A DNA stretch of 64,000 bases from an uncultured Clostridia bacterium (GCA_947168885.1 CAMVNQ010000010.1:45701-109700), one strand, 5' to 3'; shown: positions 43,801-51,851, counted from the stretch's first letter. Notes: generated by a model from the letters alone, not told the origin. Made by a program: numbers and translations.

Positions 43801-45693
43801 GTTTGCGAGCTTGATACAATGCTTTTCGCTTTTCCCCGGTACAAGCTGTATATCCCTGAGAGCCTTATGTGAACCCATTTCGCTGTATAAGAGTTTTAAG
43901 CTCCTATAAAAAGAGTCCATATATTTGTCTGTATATAAACGCCTGTTATAGAGGATCCTGGTTCCCTCGCCTGTAACGCATACGGATATTGAAGCGCCGT
44001 CCTTTATTTCCGCTGCTTCCCTGAAAGAAAGAATGACCGAAGGATCAAAGCTGATATCCGTGCGGCAGCGCATATCGTATCCGGCAATCGTTTTTACAGA
44101 AGCAAGTTTCGCCCTTACCTGTTCAACAAGCTCAGATGCCGGAATGCCGGTATCCACGCTGAACCCGAAAGGCAGCATCGATACGCCATATTTTATACCG
44201 ATGAGAACGTCCTTCGTCATACCGAAACGAACGAGCGTATTTAAAAGAGCCGCGGTCAGGCGGGTCTTGTCATTCATGTGCCTGTCGTTTATTTTGCCTG
44301 ACGTCGCAGACTTATGCCCGGACTTATCTTCACTACGGTTCATTCCGGACTGTAAATATACCGGCTCATCCGCAACCGCGATATTGCGCTCTATAATGCA
44401 CTCGTTGGTTATGAGACGGCTCTCTGAAAGCTCATATCCGGAAACCGCCTTGTCAGGAGCCTCCGCTGCCTGCTTCAGCAGACCGACTATACCGTCTCTG
44501 ATCTGTTCTATATCCGCCCGCGCGAACAGAGTACTGTTATACTCGAATGTCAGACTTTGTAAGCCTTCACTGTCCCTGCGGCAAAGATTGACACGGATAT
44601 GGAACGGAACATCAGTCTCATCAGGCAGGAATAATTCGCCGCCGCCCTCCGGCATTGGGTTTGAAACTGCCGAAAAAGCAGTCAGCGAACGCAGGTCACC
44701 GCCCGATTTTTTGAGTTCACCGAAATACTCGTTGGTATCCGTCCTCGCGTGCACAAGTCCGGCTTTCATTTCCGATTTTACATATTTCATACTGTCGGTA
44801 AAGCTCTGTGAAGGATCATATACAAGCCTCAGCGGCAGTGTTGCTACGTACATACAGAGATCCTCTGCGATATCTTCTCCGAAATACCTTCCGTGAACGC
44901 TGATCTCCCAGACCATATCCTTTGAAGCGGAGCCCGCCGCACTTCTGCATTTCATAAAGTATAAAAATGCGGAGCCCAATCCCAGAACAAAAGGAGAAAT
45001 ACGCTCTCTGTCCTGAAGTTTTTTCAGCTTTTCGGTAATATCCGCTGGGATTTCACAGATTACGACTCCCTTGCTGAGTTTTTTCGCCTTGTATCCGACA
45101 CCGTGATAACCGGCAAGCTTATTGAGCCAGAAGTCCACATCGGATTTTGCTTCATCGGTCTCGGAATACTTCTTCACACGCTCAATATATTTATCAAATG
45201 TTATATTCAAGGCAACAGGCTCTTTTCCTTCTTTTAGCTCACGGATTATTTCACGTAAAACACGCGGAAAATAAGACTGTACCGTAGTACCGTCTGAAAT
45301 CAGATGATGTAATACGCAGAACAGTATCAGCTCCGATCCTGTATGTATAAGGTGTATCCTGTACAGCGGACTGTCAAACAGCGGAGAGATACCCTGCTTT
45401 TTGATCTTTGAAATATAGTCTTCTACACTCTTATCGCCGTCCGGTACAGACTCTTCCTCAAATCTGACATCATCTCCGGAGCTGTACAGCATATAGCCTG
45501 ACACTTTGCTGTTACTGAGCCGCAGGCTGAAATTTCCGCTGAAAATATATGGTATTGCTTTTACGACCCAATCCCTGTCTTCGTGAGCAAAACTCAGCTT
45601 TGAGTATAAGTGATATGCTCTCGTACCTGGATTATTCAACTCTGCAAGCAATATTCTGGTCTGTGACGCTGATAATTCGATTTCCTTCTCCAT
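37813..45693 (-). CDS. Two-module NRPS with terminal reductase (C-A-T-C-A-T-R)
   Basis: A 2626-residue synthetase. Condensation 1: HHLISDG at about residue 130, at the very N-terminus, as in lipo-initiating starters. About 440-630: an extra segment resembling the C-terminal lobe of a condensation domain. Adenylation 1 (about 636-1115): YTSGTTGRPKG, NSYGPTE, NTGDLAY, GRNDGMIKLRGLRIELEEIE, PNGK. Carrier 1: VGLTSLTLI (about 1165). Condensation 2: HHLIVDGGS (about 1352). Adenylation 2: YTSGSTGRPKG (about 1792), NGYGPSE, RRDNQIKLRG. Carrier 2: IGGSSLLATQL (about 2173). Reductase (about 2255-2626): LLTGATGFLGIHVL for NADPH, ISTISSAG and KFLSE. Reductive release should give an N-acyl dipeptide aldehyde, as in gut clostridial protease-inhibitor clusters, or a pyrazinone. 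No phosphopantetheinyl transferase gene is visible nearby. Confidence 0.93.
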   Translation of the reverse strand: MEKEIELSASQTRILLAELNNPGTRAYHLYSKLSFAHEDRDWVVKAIPYIFSGNFSLRLSNSKVSGYMLYSSGDDVRFEEESVPDGDKSVEDYISKIKKQGISPLFDSPLYRIHLIHTGSELILFCVLHHLISDGTTVQSYFPRVLREIIRELKEGKEPVALNITFDKYIERVKKYSETDEAKSDVDFWLNKLAGYHGVGYKAKKLSKGVVICEIPADITEKLKKLQDRERISPFVLGLGSAFLYFMKCRSAAGSASKDMVWEISVHGRYFGEDIAEDLCMYVATLPLRLVYDPSQSFTDSMKYVKSEMKAGLVHARTDTNEYFGELKKSGGDLRSLTAFSAVSNPMPEGGGELFLPDETDVPFHIRVNLCRRDSEGLQSLTFEYNSTLFARADIEQIRDGIVGLLKQAAEAPDKAVSGYELSESRLITNECIIERNIAVADEPVYLQSGMNRSEDKSGHKSATSGKINDRHMNDKTRLTAALLNTLVRFGMTKDVLIGIKYGVSMLPFGFSVDTGIPASELVEQVRAKLASVKTIAGYDMRCRTDISFDPSVILSFREAAEIKDGASISVCVTGEGTRILYNRRLYTDKYMDSFYRSLKLLYSEMGSHKALRDIQLVPGKSEKHCIKLANDGTVNAVFERLAALSPDKEVLFAADRTMTYKDLDDAANKLGNALIKRGIKPGNRVLLLMRRTSALVVSVFGVLKAGAVFITMDPDYPRERIDQIVEDSEAALILTDIAGIESSMPKAVSYNSLAEETDTSKPPVTVTPDDMCFIIYTSGTTGRPKGVVLSHRGITNYVAAEPENAPLYCLKEKCTKMLCLSSVSFIVFLREIFGTLLNGLQVVLCSDEEAVDPSAIAGLITSAHIDAMGSTPTRLLQYIEVPAFADALADIKLMIIGGEGFPGRLYNALRKHSACEIFNSYGPTEVTVASHQKKMESSRVSAGFTMLNVWDRIADPDGNELPPYAVGELYVGGAGVAIGYFRDEEKTRMRFPVIEGERYCNTGDLAYKDEKGEVFVLGRNDGMIKLRGLRIELEEIENTIGNYPGIAHARVVVRTVGGTEHLCAFYTLKKNISGIKAEAIREHISKKLPPYMVPSYYTCLKEFPMTPNGKVAVKVLRECEIDISEGRAFEAPSTEDEKQIFELVSKTLTTDNFGIHDDLFTVGLTSLTLISVISAIYEKYGISLHVSDFMKLRSVARIAEETARLKASTDTGNTGTDSPGKAAAREYYPLTDNQLGIYLDCISHPESIGYHLPNIIRFNADVDAERLKNAVAMTIGHHKYLKVTLVSKGGDILQKRDDTRPVSQDITIVRADSFTDEQAREFAAIPFDLNGGSLFRFRIIKTPDSTILLSVFHHLIVDGGSLNIVFRDIAAAYDGRELSAEGTDGYQISVNEKIMQNSSAYIQSREYYAGRFAIADTPTVLTPNLKGEADEGKLGIERVGISASLVDKLCKEHGISQNVLFMSALFIVLSKFNSEDKLQLATVSNGRLDLSARNTVALLVRTLPLVLKEDRNESIEELFRNVSSVWMDTMANQLYPFTKLAGEFDVHPEFFYTYHGKIYDDITLGGRTYVRGRIAFDSLRYKTMVNVLLEDRYYIQVDYNDVLYSREYIRCFAQCMGDLIEKWFCTKDLSVLKISDISLGNEAISYKFHPLKETMVHRVIERMASEHPDLPILTCQGITLTYDELNRRANRIAHALRKRGVRDDGRIVLLMPRTADLIVSMVAVLKAGACYIPMDIEYPEERVNYVVEDSEADFIITDRDLPKHISVRELLEENDETDLPTTVDGDRLSYMIYTSGSTGRPKGVELTNRGLANVLLPVPGNNYFFTRPDKPASVLETATVSFDISVLDIMGCLTNGMRLIFADDEQNRDIGLMVKLIKETKPEAIGMMTPSRLLQYMSVQEFAEAVSSARMCSVGGEPFLPALYDRIREYSDMDIYNGYGPSEITIISNTRIVREEYMTSVGNALYNVQCDIRDLDGKMLPDGVVGEMYIGGYGVGRGYHNLPEKTAAGFVHINDVPYFRSGDFCYRLPDGNFMVLGRRDNQIKLRGLRVEIGEIEQSMLAYRSVREAAVIIRKLGKTDHLCGYFTADENVDTAELKAFLSSRLTPYMVPTVLIQLDSMPYTPNGKLDRKALPEPVITRNYVAPVNDDEEFFCRIFAQILETDEVGATDDFFAIGGSSLLATQLTIAASNGGYEIRYKDIFDNPTPRKLAAFVRENTSTASTVTDKDECDIRDYDYTSIHERLRKNTIGNYTSGQRRRLRRVLLTGATGFLGIHVLHELLETEDVSVYCMLRGKNDKAPLARLEAQLFYYFDHDYSELNGIRLFVKEGAITDAESFRAFDDVKLDAVINCAASVKHFSAGTDIYDTNVGGVKNGLDYAVGRGIRYVHISTISSAGEISADDEHEMFTYNEQVLYKGQILDNQYLSSKFLSERLVLQAAADGADAKVIRVGNLMARDSDSIFQINFRSNGFISRLKAYVTMNMMPYGRMLQNVEFSPIDITAKSVVALASSPEECCLFNCYNNHTVTYGDIMKAAGEKGILIRPTEDAEFAKALEEAMHDKEKQKGLYGLVTTVGMGTKKERILTPVNNDYTVLALCNDGIYWPILSERYLSAFIDFLNGMGYWDD

Positions 45694-45905
45694 TGTGCAT
45701 TTTTGTCGGTTATTCGATTACCGGCACTCCTTTCTGTATTTATATCGAACAGATCCGATTCTCAGCCCTTTTTGAAGTAACATTTCAACAAGGCACCTCT
45801 AAAAAGGCTTGATAAGAGAAAATGAGACGGTCTAGTCGGATACAATGATAGCCGTCAGGAATTGCTCTTTTTCTCTCAAACCGGGTTATAGATGTTCCTT
45901 GTAAT

Positions 45906-45934
45906 ATTTTACCACATCGGACGCAATAAGTCAA
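45906..45934 (-). promoter_or_regulatory. Promoter of the NRPS operon
   Basis: On the minus strand TTGACT (45934-45929), 17 bp, TAAAAT (45911-45906). The ATG at 45693 is about 205 nt downstream of the likely start site, so the leader is long. The leader holds GACGG...CCGTC and AGAGAAAA...TTTTCTCT pairings and an AAAGGAG that is 40 bp from the ATG. Confidence 0.6.
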
Positions 45935-46189
45935 CACATATACGATTTCCCGTCTTCCGGCCTGCATAAACACCAGACAGCTTCACCAAAGGCAGGAACG
46001 TTGTACGATATGATCCCCCTTGACGGCTTCCGGCAAAATGAAAAACAAATTCCGGTACCACAAATTCTGCGTTTTTACAAGCGGCGAACATTCGTTTAGT
46101 GCGAAATTATCATCTGAACAATGGCGCAGAACTCCGAGTACGGCTCGTCGCCCGTGTCGGAGGTTCCTTTTGTATCCTATATGTGCAAA

Positions 46190-46486
46190 TCATACACCAT
46201 GCACTTTTTCAGAATCTCTATAATCTGCAGCTTTTCCGTTTGCAGTGTTGAGTGTTCTTTCCTGAAAACCTCTGAATAAATAAATTCCAAGCACTGCGGT
46301 GAATCCGACGGCGGCAAAAACGCTGAACCGCTCTACAATACCGAAATATTCCGGCGGTACAGCTTTACTTCCTACAGCGCCTATGAACATCATTGCAAGC
46401 GCTATAGACGACCATACACCGATACTTTTGGAACCGGTTTTCTTGAATCCTGCGATTATGAGTATTACGAGCGAAATTAATAATAT
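46190..46486 (-). pseudogene. DUF998-like membrane protein, C-terminal fragment
   Basis: An open stretch of 98 codons with no proper start: three hydrophobic segments (LLISLVILIIAGF; WSSIALAMMFIGAVGS; FSVFAAVGFTAVLGIYLF) and the EYFGIVERFSVFAAV pattern of DUF998 membrane proteins. The N-terminal two thirds are missing; the stop TGA at 46487-46489 abuts unrelated sequence. Between 46490 and 46700 a Cys-bearing coding-like trace (AQFKACSAECTECLPLMT) on the minus strand is also interrupted. The 45935-46189 part shows no gene. Confidence 0.55.
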
Positions 46487-46724
46487 TCAACCGTCCGCCT
46501 TATTGGCGGATAGCCGAAAAATGATACATTTCATGAATATAAGTTCCGGGAGTTTTACTGCGTTTACAGCAATTCCTTTTTCGCTGCAGCGCTTACACGC
46601 GTCCTTTGCTTACGTCATAAGCGGCAGGCACTCAGTGCATTCTGCGCTGCACGCCTTGAACTGCGCCAGCGTGACACTTTACCCGATTATTTTATGATCG
46701 GTGAGATATATGGGGAAACACATT

Positions 46725-48677
46725 TTACTTTTTCTTCTTTTGGTATGCCAGGACTGCCATAAGCGCTGATGAAACAGCAAGGATAAGCGTTGCGTTCCTG
46801 TCACAGACGCCGGTTGAGGGATTGTCCGTCTCCGGCTCTGCTTCGTCAGCTATATCTTCGGTTTCGTCCGGACTGCCGTCAGCAGACTGATCCGCAGAAT
46901 AGAATGTATTCATTGCGCTGCTTATCGCATCGATATCGTACATACGCGAGTAATCATAAGTACCGTCGGCATTTACTGTGAAAAGCTCGGCGTCAACAGG
47001 AATACCGCTGTCTATGCTGTTTCCTTCAATGTTAATAAGTTTGATCGGAGAAGATATCTGATAGTATGCGCCCTCGGGAGAAACCAACGCCAGTACTGCG
47101 CAGGTTCCGCCGCCTGATCTTTCTCCGATTACGGCAAAACCAAGGTCATGGGCGATCGAAGGAAGCAGATTGCCGCAGGAGAAGGAAAATTCGCTTGTTA
47201 GTATTCCGAAATTGAGATCATAGGGGATCGTGTCTTTTTCATCAAAAACGCCGTCAAAATTTGTATCGGCATCATATCTTGTGATTATTATCTGATCAGT
47301 CAGTGTATTTTCAAATTTAATATATGAGCTGCCTGTCATGAACGCTTCGATAAGGCACACCACATCGCCGGAACCTCCTCCATTTATGGAGATATCGAAA
47401 ACAAAATTCCTGACCTTGGGATTGGCTTTTGCTTCATTAAGAGCATTTTTGACAGCTGTAATAAGATCGTCGGGGAGGTCACCGCCTTCTTCTGAGCATT
47501 TCTTCCATGAATCATAATCATAGTCGAAGTTGTCGAACGAGAACACAGCGGTATCCCCGGAGATCACGAGCATATCATCTCCCCACGCATCCGTGCGGAG
47601 TTTTCTCAGAAGCTCGCTTTTACTGTTCCTTGCAGCCAGAAATGACGACTTTCTTTCATAGCCTATACTTTTTATAAGCTCAGCGGCTGCAGTTGCAGGA
47701 TCATCGATTGAATAACAACTGGGAAGAGATATGGAATAGGGGTCAGAATGCAGGTCTCTACTAAGATAGTCGAAAAGTATCAAAGAGCCTGCATATACTT
47801 CCGCCGGATCTACAGACATTATCCATTCTCTTGCCTGAGCAGTAAATTTATCGTGCGTCCTTAATGTTTCGTCAAGACCTTTTTCCAATAGCTCTTCTTC
47901 GATCTCTATGCTGCCGGGATATCCGTAAAACGTGTCATACATGAAGCACAGTTCGTCATAGCAGAATTTTGCAAGAACAGGGCTTCTTTTTCCGTCCCTG
48001 AAGAATGCCGATGCTGTTTTTTCAATATATTCCGGCGTGTTCAACAGGGCTGTAGGGTTATAACCGGAGCTCGAATCCAGGAAAAGAAGTTCAGAACCGT
48101 CATAGACGCATTGAAGCATGACAATACCCGAAAACAGGTCGGATGCGGTGAGCACCGGCAGCCATATGTCGTTATTGTCTGCGTGGATATCGATATCGTA
48201 TTTGCTGAAATCTATACTCACAGGATCGGGGTCTTTATCGTAGGTGACTTCCGCTATACGCAGGAAAGGTGCACCGTCGTAATAAACACTATCGGCTCCG
48301 TCCTGCTTTTTCATGGTTGTATTTATGAAGTTATAAAAATCATCGGAGTACAGCGTATCCGCGACAGTATCTATGACCGCCGTTCCGCCCGCCACGCTTG
48401 TGAAAGCGAACACACCGTCATCGCTTTCGGAGACAGACAAATGCTTTTTATCCTCCATAAGAAGTCTGTAATAGTCTGTAAGACGTATATACGGAATATC
48501 GGGCAGATCGTCGTAAAAACGGACATCAGTCTCCGTGATATTGTCTTCTGAGAACAAATGTGCGGTCAGCTTCTTTTCGATAAATCCGGCTTCATCCATA
48601 TTCTCGGCAGACGCGCTGAACGTAAATCCGCACAAAAGAGCGGCACCAATTAGGAATGAAGTAATCTTTTTAAGCAT
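46725..48677 (-). CDS. Exported S41-like peptidase with C-terminal wall anchor
   Basis: A 650-residue protein. Signal peptide at 1-24 (LIGAALLCGFTFSASA). An N-terminal domain (about 30-200) has no clear match; about 350-570 resembles the tail-specific protease (S41) core: VRNFVFDISINGGGSGD and FSFSCGNLLPSIAHDLGFAVIGERSGGGTC, where the Ser before Cys in FSFSCGN takes the nucleophile place. The general-base Lys is not obvious. An EF-hand-like calcium loop (DTNFDGVFDEKD, about 475-486) is inserted. The C-terminus has an acidic stretch, NPSTG, a hydrophobic helix and KKKK, a sortase-type anchor with NPSTG for LPXTG. AAAGGAACAG precedes the ATG. A paralogue lies at 56802. Confidence 0.78.
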   Translation of the reverse strand: MLKKITSFLIGAALLCGFTFSASAENMDEAGFIEKKLTAHLFSEDNITETDVRFYDDLPDIPYIRLTDYYRLLMEDKKHLSVSESDDGVFAFTSVAGGTAVIDTVADTLYSDDFYNFINTTMKKQDGADSVYYDGAPFLRIAEVTYDKDPDPVSIDFSKYDIDIHADNNDIWLPVLTASDLFSGIVMLQCVYDGSELLFLDSSSGYNPTALLNTPEYIEKTASAFFRDGKRSPVLAKFCYDELCFMYDTFYGYPGSIEIEEELLEKGLDETLRTHDKFTAQAREWIMSVDPAEVYAGSLILFDYLSRDLHSDPYSISLPSCYSIDDPATAAAELIKSIGYERKSSFLAARNSKSELLRKLRTDAWGDDMLVISGDTAVFSFDNFDYDYDSWKKCSEEGGDLPDDLITAVKNALNEAKANPKVRNFVFDISINGGGSGDVVCLIEAFMTGSSYIKFENTLTDQIIITRYDADTNFDGVFDEKDTIPYDLNFGILTSEFSFSCGNLLPSIAHDLGFAVIGERSGGGTCAVLALVSPEGAYYQISSPIKLINIEGNSIDSGIPVDAELFTVNADGTYDYSRMYDIDAISSAMNTFYSADQSADGSPDETEDIADEAEPETDNPSTGVCDRNATLILAVSSALMAVLAYQKKKK

Positions 48678-48735
48678 TTTCTGTTCCTTTCAGTCCATAT
48701 TTAGCTTCACATAAAGCGTTTTCAGTCACTTATCT

Positions 48736-49758
48736 TCATAATAAATATTCCAGCTGTACATCAAACGGTTCCTTCTCTGCCAGAATCTCATTGATCTCCT
48801 CTGCATGCTTACAACCAAGCGCGTAGTATGCCGCCTGTGATTCTTTCGAGGAATGACCCGATATGTACAGTTTATCTGCGCCAAGCCGCAGAGCCTCTTC
48901 ACAGATCATTGTAAAAAGCTTTCTTCCAATGCCCTGATGCCGATATTCCTCAGAAACCTGAAAGCAGACCAGCTCCACATAATTCGCTGTTTTTCCAAAA
49001 ATGTGGTGGGATACAGTCGCAAAGCCAACAATACGCTCGCTATCAAATGCGCCAAAACCTGTTTGGTCATGGTTTATATGATGCTCAATATCTTCAGCGA
49101 TTTCCCGGCACTGTTCTATTGTCCAGTTTTCGACAAAAGGATTATGCACAAGTACCCATTTATTCTCCACTTTTCTCCAACACTCAGTCACTGTCTGATG
49201 ACGGACAAAAGAATCCAGTGAATGTGCGTTAAAACAATCAGCATCTAATCTTTTATATTGTATTTTCACACCTGTATAGTCATCCAGTTTCTTAACGTCG
49301 CAGCCCTTATCTGCATAATACGTAAACATTTCATCCAGCTTTTTCAGATCATAACTTGTTACGCAATCAGATACCACGTGAACTTTGTATCCTGCCTTTA
49401 CCAGATTATAGCTTGTTGACTTGACACAGGCCGTTGCATCAGCGCCGGTGATATAAAACTCTGTTATTCTGTTTTTCTCAACAAACTCGGCGAAGGCTTC
49501 ACTTGTCAGAGCACTGGCTTTTGACTTTTCAAAAACATTTTCTGACACGGCCTTAAGTTCAGGAACCAGCTCAGAACCTTTGGTTCCCGGCTTAAATGTT
49601 CTTGTCTTTTCGGACAGATTGTAGTGCTTGATATAGATGATATGCATTTCATTTGCCGCAGCCCAATCAATTGCTTCATTGACCTGTCCTATGATCTTTT
49701 TATAATTCTTCGTAATATCATTCTGAAGGTCTATAACGACCAACGCTTTATCTTTCAT
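48736..49758 (-). CDS. Isochorismatase-like hydrolase fused to a GNAT acetyltransferase
   Basis: A 340-residue two-domain protein. Residues about 1-165 form a cysteine-hydrolase (isochorismatase/nicotinamidase) fold: VVIDLQNDI with the catalytic Asp, a Lys region, and ITGADATACVKSTSYNLVKAG with the nucleophile Cys. Residues about 175-340 are a GNAT with VELVCFQVSEEYRHQGIGRKLFTMICEEAL (acetyl-CoA loop). The ATG at 49758 follows CGGAGAACC and overlaps the stop of the preceding GNAT gene by ATGA, so translation is coupled. Frames further upstream belong to that gene's region. Substrates are unknown. Confidence 0.82.
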   Translation of the reverse strand: MKDKALVVIDLQNDITKNYKKIIGQVNEAIDWAAANEMHIIYIKHYNLSEKTRTFKPGTKGSELVPELKAVSENVFEKSKASALTSEAFAEFVEKNRITEFYITGADATACVKSTSYNLVKAGYKVHVVSDCVTSYDLKKLDEMFTYYADKGCDVKKLDDYTGVKIQYKRLDADCFNAHSLDSFVRHQTVTECWRKVENKWVLVHNPFVENWTIEQCREIAEDIEHHINHDQTGFGAFDSERIVGFATVSHHIFGKTANYVELVCFQVSEEYRHQGIGRKLFTMICEEALRLGADKLYISGHSSKESQAAYYALGCKHAEEINEILAEKEPFDVQLEYLL

Positions 49759-50291
49759 TTCGGTTCTCCGTTCTTCAGCGCTTCCCACTCCTTGCGTGCT
49801 ATCGCATAAGCATACGAAATTATATTCTTTTCGTCCGGATATTCTTTTACTTTTTTCATTCCATTTGCAGCAGCAACAGAATATGAGCCTATATTTGTAT
49901 ATTTCATATATGAATACAGGCAATCATAATTTGTATTTTCAAATGCCCAGTCTCTGACTGCTTTTGCAGCTTCACTTCCATATCCCTGTCTCCAATATTT
50001 CTTATGAATGTGATACCCTATTTCCGGAAGTAATTCTCCGTCAATATTCTGAATTGTAATTCCGCAATCGCCTATCATTTTGCCCGTTTCTTTCAGAACT
50101 ACAGCCCAGAGTCCAAATCCGTATTCAGCATAATTATCAATATTCCATTGGAGCCACCCTCTGACTTTTTCTTCGCTAAACGGTTTGGGATAATGTCTCA
50201 TAGTTTCTTCATCAGAAAGGATCTCATATAAAGAATCAAAATCATCAAAAGTATATTCCCTTAATTTTAATCGCTCTGTTTCAATTATCAT
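49755..50291 (-). CDS. RimJ/RimL-type GNAT acetyltransferase
   Basis: A 178-residue protein beginning MIIETERLKLREYTFDDF, the typical start of RimJ/RimL-like enzymes, with EIGYHIHKKYWRQGYGSEAAKAVRDWAFE as acetyl-CoA loop. Start 50291 is 6 bp after GGTG; an earlier TTG overlaps that site. The stop overlaps the next gene's ATG. It lies 43 bp downstream of another GNAT gene; three acetyltransferase domains thus run in a row. Acceptors are unknown; self-protection or small-molecule modification are both open. Confidence 0.85.
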   Translation of the reverse strand: MIIETERLKLREYTFDDFDSLYEILSDEETMRHYPKPFSEEKVRGWLQWNIDNYAEYGFGLWAVVLKETGKMIGDCGITIQNIDGELLPEIGYHIHKKYWRQGYGSEAAKAVRDWAFENTNYDCLYSYMKYTNIGSYSVAAANGMKKVKEYPDEKNIISYAYAIARKEWEALKNGEPK

Positions 50292-50334
50292 TATTATCAC
50301 CAATATTTAATTAGCATAAAAATCGAAGAGTTAT

Positions 50335-50802
50335 TTACCCTCTTCTTTTCATCATAAGATAGCAATTGATTCCTTTTTTATAAAAATCAGGCAGTTCTCC
50401 AACACACTTATATCCCAGATTTTCATATAACTTCTTCGCTCTTGGATTAAAATTATCAACAGTTAAAAAATACTTTTCCGAATAAGAATCGGAAGCATTA
50501 TCCTCGAAATACTTAATCAGCTGCTTACCGATACCGCAACTTCTGTATTCTTCCTTTACAGCAATAATATGAAGATATGGATATCTTCCGAAGACACCAT
50601 TTTTCATGTAGTAAATAAAGCCCAGACATTTCTCATTTTCGTCCAATGCAACATATACGTTCTTTTGTCCAACTGCATATTTAAGCATATCAGCCGCCTT
50701 TTCACAATCGCTGAAATATGTTTTTCCTAAATCCGAATTCTGCAATATTTCTACACAGCTGTCAATATATCTGATATCTGCAAGTTTAATTTGCATAATC
50801 AT
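50335..50802 (-). CDS. GNAT acetyltransferase
   Basis: A 155-residue GNAT with YLHIIAVKEEYRSCGIGKQLIKYFEDNA (acetyl-CoA loop) and the C-terminal NFNPRAKKLYENLGYKCVGE motif. The ATG at 50802 lies a few bases after AGGGAGA; ATGs at 50820 and 50796 are alternatives. It lies at the end of a run that starts with a sugar kinase. Acceptor unknown. Confidence 0.82.
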   Translation of the reverse strand: MIMQIKLADIRYIDSCVEILQNSDLGKTYFSDCEKAADMLKYAVGQKNVYVALDENEKCLGFIYYMKNGVFGRYPYLHIIAVKEEYRSCGIGKQLIKYFEDNASDSYSEKYFLTVDNFNPRAKKLYENLGYKCVGELPDFYKKGINCYLMMKRRG

Positions 50803-50835
50803 TTTTCTCCCTTCACACATTTATCTTTACTTCCA

Positions 50836-50940
50836 TTACCTTTTTGCCATTCCCTCAAAGTGCTTGAGTATCCATCTATCAAATTTTGAATAGGACTTTT
50901 CACCGATTTGTTCACTGAATTCTGATTTGTCGTTCTGCAT
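50836..50940 (-). CDS. Possible 34-residue small protein coupled to the sugar kinase
   Basis: The sugar-kinase stop TAA and an ATG overlap as TAATG at 50940. The ATG opens 34 codons (MQNDKSEFSEQIGEKSYSKF then DRWILKHFEGMAKR). The composition is amphipathic and plausible for a short protein or for the remnant of a longer gene. No match is known to me. Translation would rely on coupling as there is no separate ribosome site. Confidence 0.35.
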   Translation of the reverse strand: MQNDKSEFSEQIGEKSYSKFDRWILKHFEGMAKR

Positions 50941-51851
50941 TATTCCGCGATATTCCGTATTATCAGTTCTTCAATTTCACGCAATGTCGGTGGATCGAGC
51001 TGCATAGGATATCGGGATATTGCAACACCCGCGCAGGCACTTGCAAACCTCACAAGTTCATCGTCGTTCATGCCCTTTGCCAGCGCATATGTGCAGCCGG
51101 CTTTGAATGTATCTCCCGCGCCGAGCGTGCTTGCGACATTAACGTGAAACGGCTGAAATGTTTTGAAAGGCTCGCCTTTTCTGCCATACAGGAGCGCGTT
51201 TCCACCGTTTGTGATTATGGTCAGTCCATCGGAGTTTTCTGCATACCGAGGGAACATTTCCTCGCGGGTGACATCGCCGTAGTGCATTTTAAGCCCTTCT
51301 CCGGAGATGACATCAACAGCCGCGTGGCGGTGGATATAGCTGTCAAATTTGCAGTCGATAGTCACATAAGGCTTTCCGAGCCGCACACACATTTCGGCAG
51401 CAGCCTGTGAATCCTCACCGAAGAATTCATCTATCGCAGCAAAATCGCACCATGCTATATCGTTCTCTTTCGGCGCGTTCCAGTGCTTAGCGCCGCCGTT
51501 ATAGTATTCCCCGAAGAAATGTCCGAATCTGCCAAACGGCGTGCGGTCGCTGCCGGTTATTATCACATAGTCCTCCAACCCATCGAAACCGTCGTCAAAA
51601 GTCAGCGAATGCAAGTCTACCTGCTTGTCCCTGTAAAAGTTGCGGGTCAGCTGCGCTGTGCTCCTGCCGATGTGTGTGCCGTCTATCCTGACCTCCGCGC
51701 CGAGAGAAGACAGCACAGTCGCGCAGGTGCCGGTCTCGCCGCCGATAAAGCGGGCATACTGCTGTATTTCGCTGTACTCGTCGGGTTTCGGAAATTCATT
51801 AAGTTTGAAGCTGTTTGAGCCGCATATCATGCCGTAAAGATATATTTTCAT
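50940..51851 (-). CDS. PfkB-family carbohydrate kinase
   Basis: A 303-residue ribokinase-like kinase. The N-terminal glycine motif reads ARFIGGETGTCATVLSSLG and the C-terminal anion-hole/catalytic segment ASTLGAGDTFKAGCTYALAKG, with GAGD Asp as base. The ATG at 51851 follows AAAGGACAG by 5 bp; the frame is open further upstream (to 51923) without a site. The substrate, a sugar or nucleoside, cannot be told. A small ORF follows at TAATG. It lies 113 bp downstream of the racemase gene on the same strand, so it may be part of that transcript. Confidence 0.85.
   Translation of the reverse strand: MKIYLYGMICGSNSFKLNEFPKPDEYSEIQQYARFIGGETGTCATVLSSLGAEVRIDGTHIGRSTAQLTRNFYRDKQVDLHSLTFDDGFDGLEDYVIITGSDRTPFGRFGHFFGEYYNGGAKHWNAPKENDIAWCDFAAIDEFFGEDSQAAAEMCVRLGKPYVTIDCKFDSYIHRHAAVDVISGEGLKMHYGDVTREEMFPRYAENSDGLTIITNGGNALLYGRKGEPFKTFQPFHVNVASTLGAGDTFKAGCTYALAKGMNDDELVRFASACAGVAISRYPMQLDPPTLREIEELIIRNIAE

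Noticed and set aside
46020..46697. Short plus-strand ORFs upstream of the NRPS
   Set aside because: They are antisense to the DUF998 fragment or lack ribosome sites and protein-like composition.
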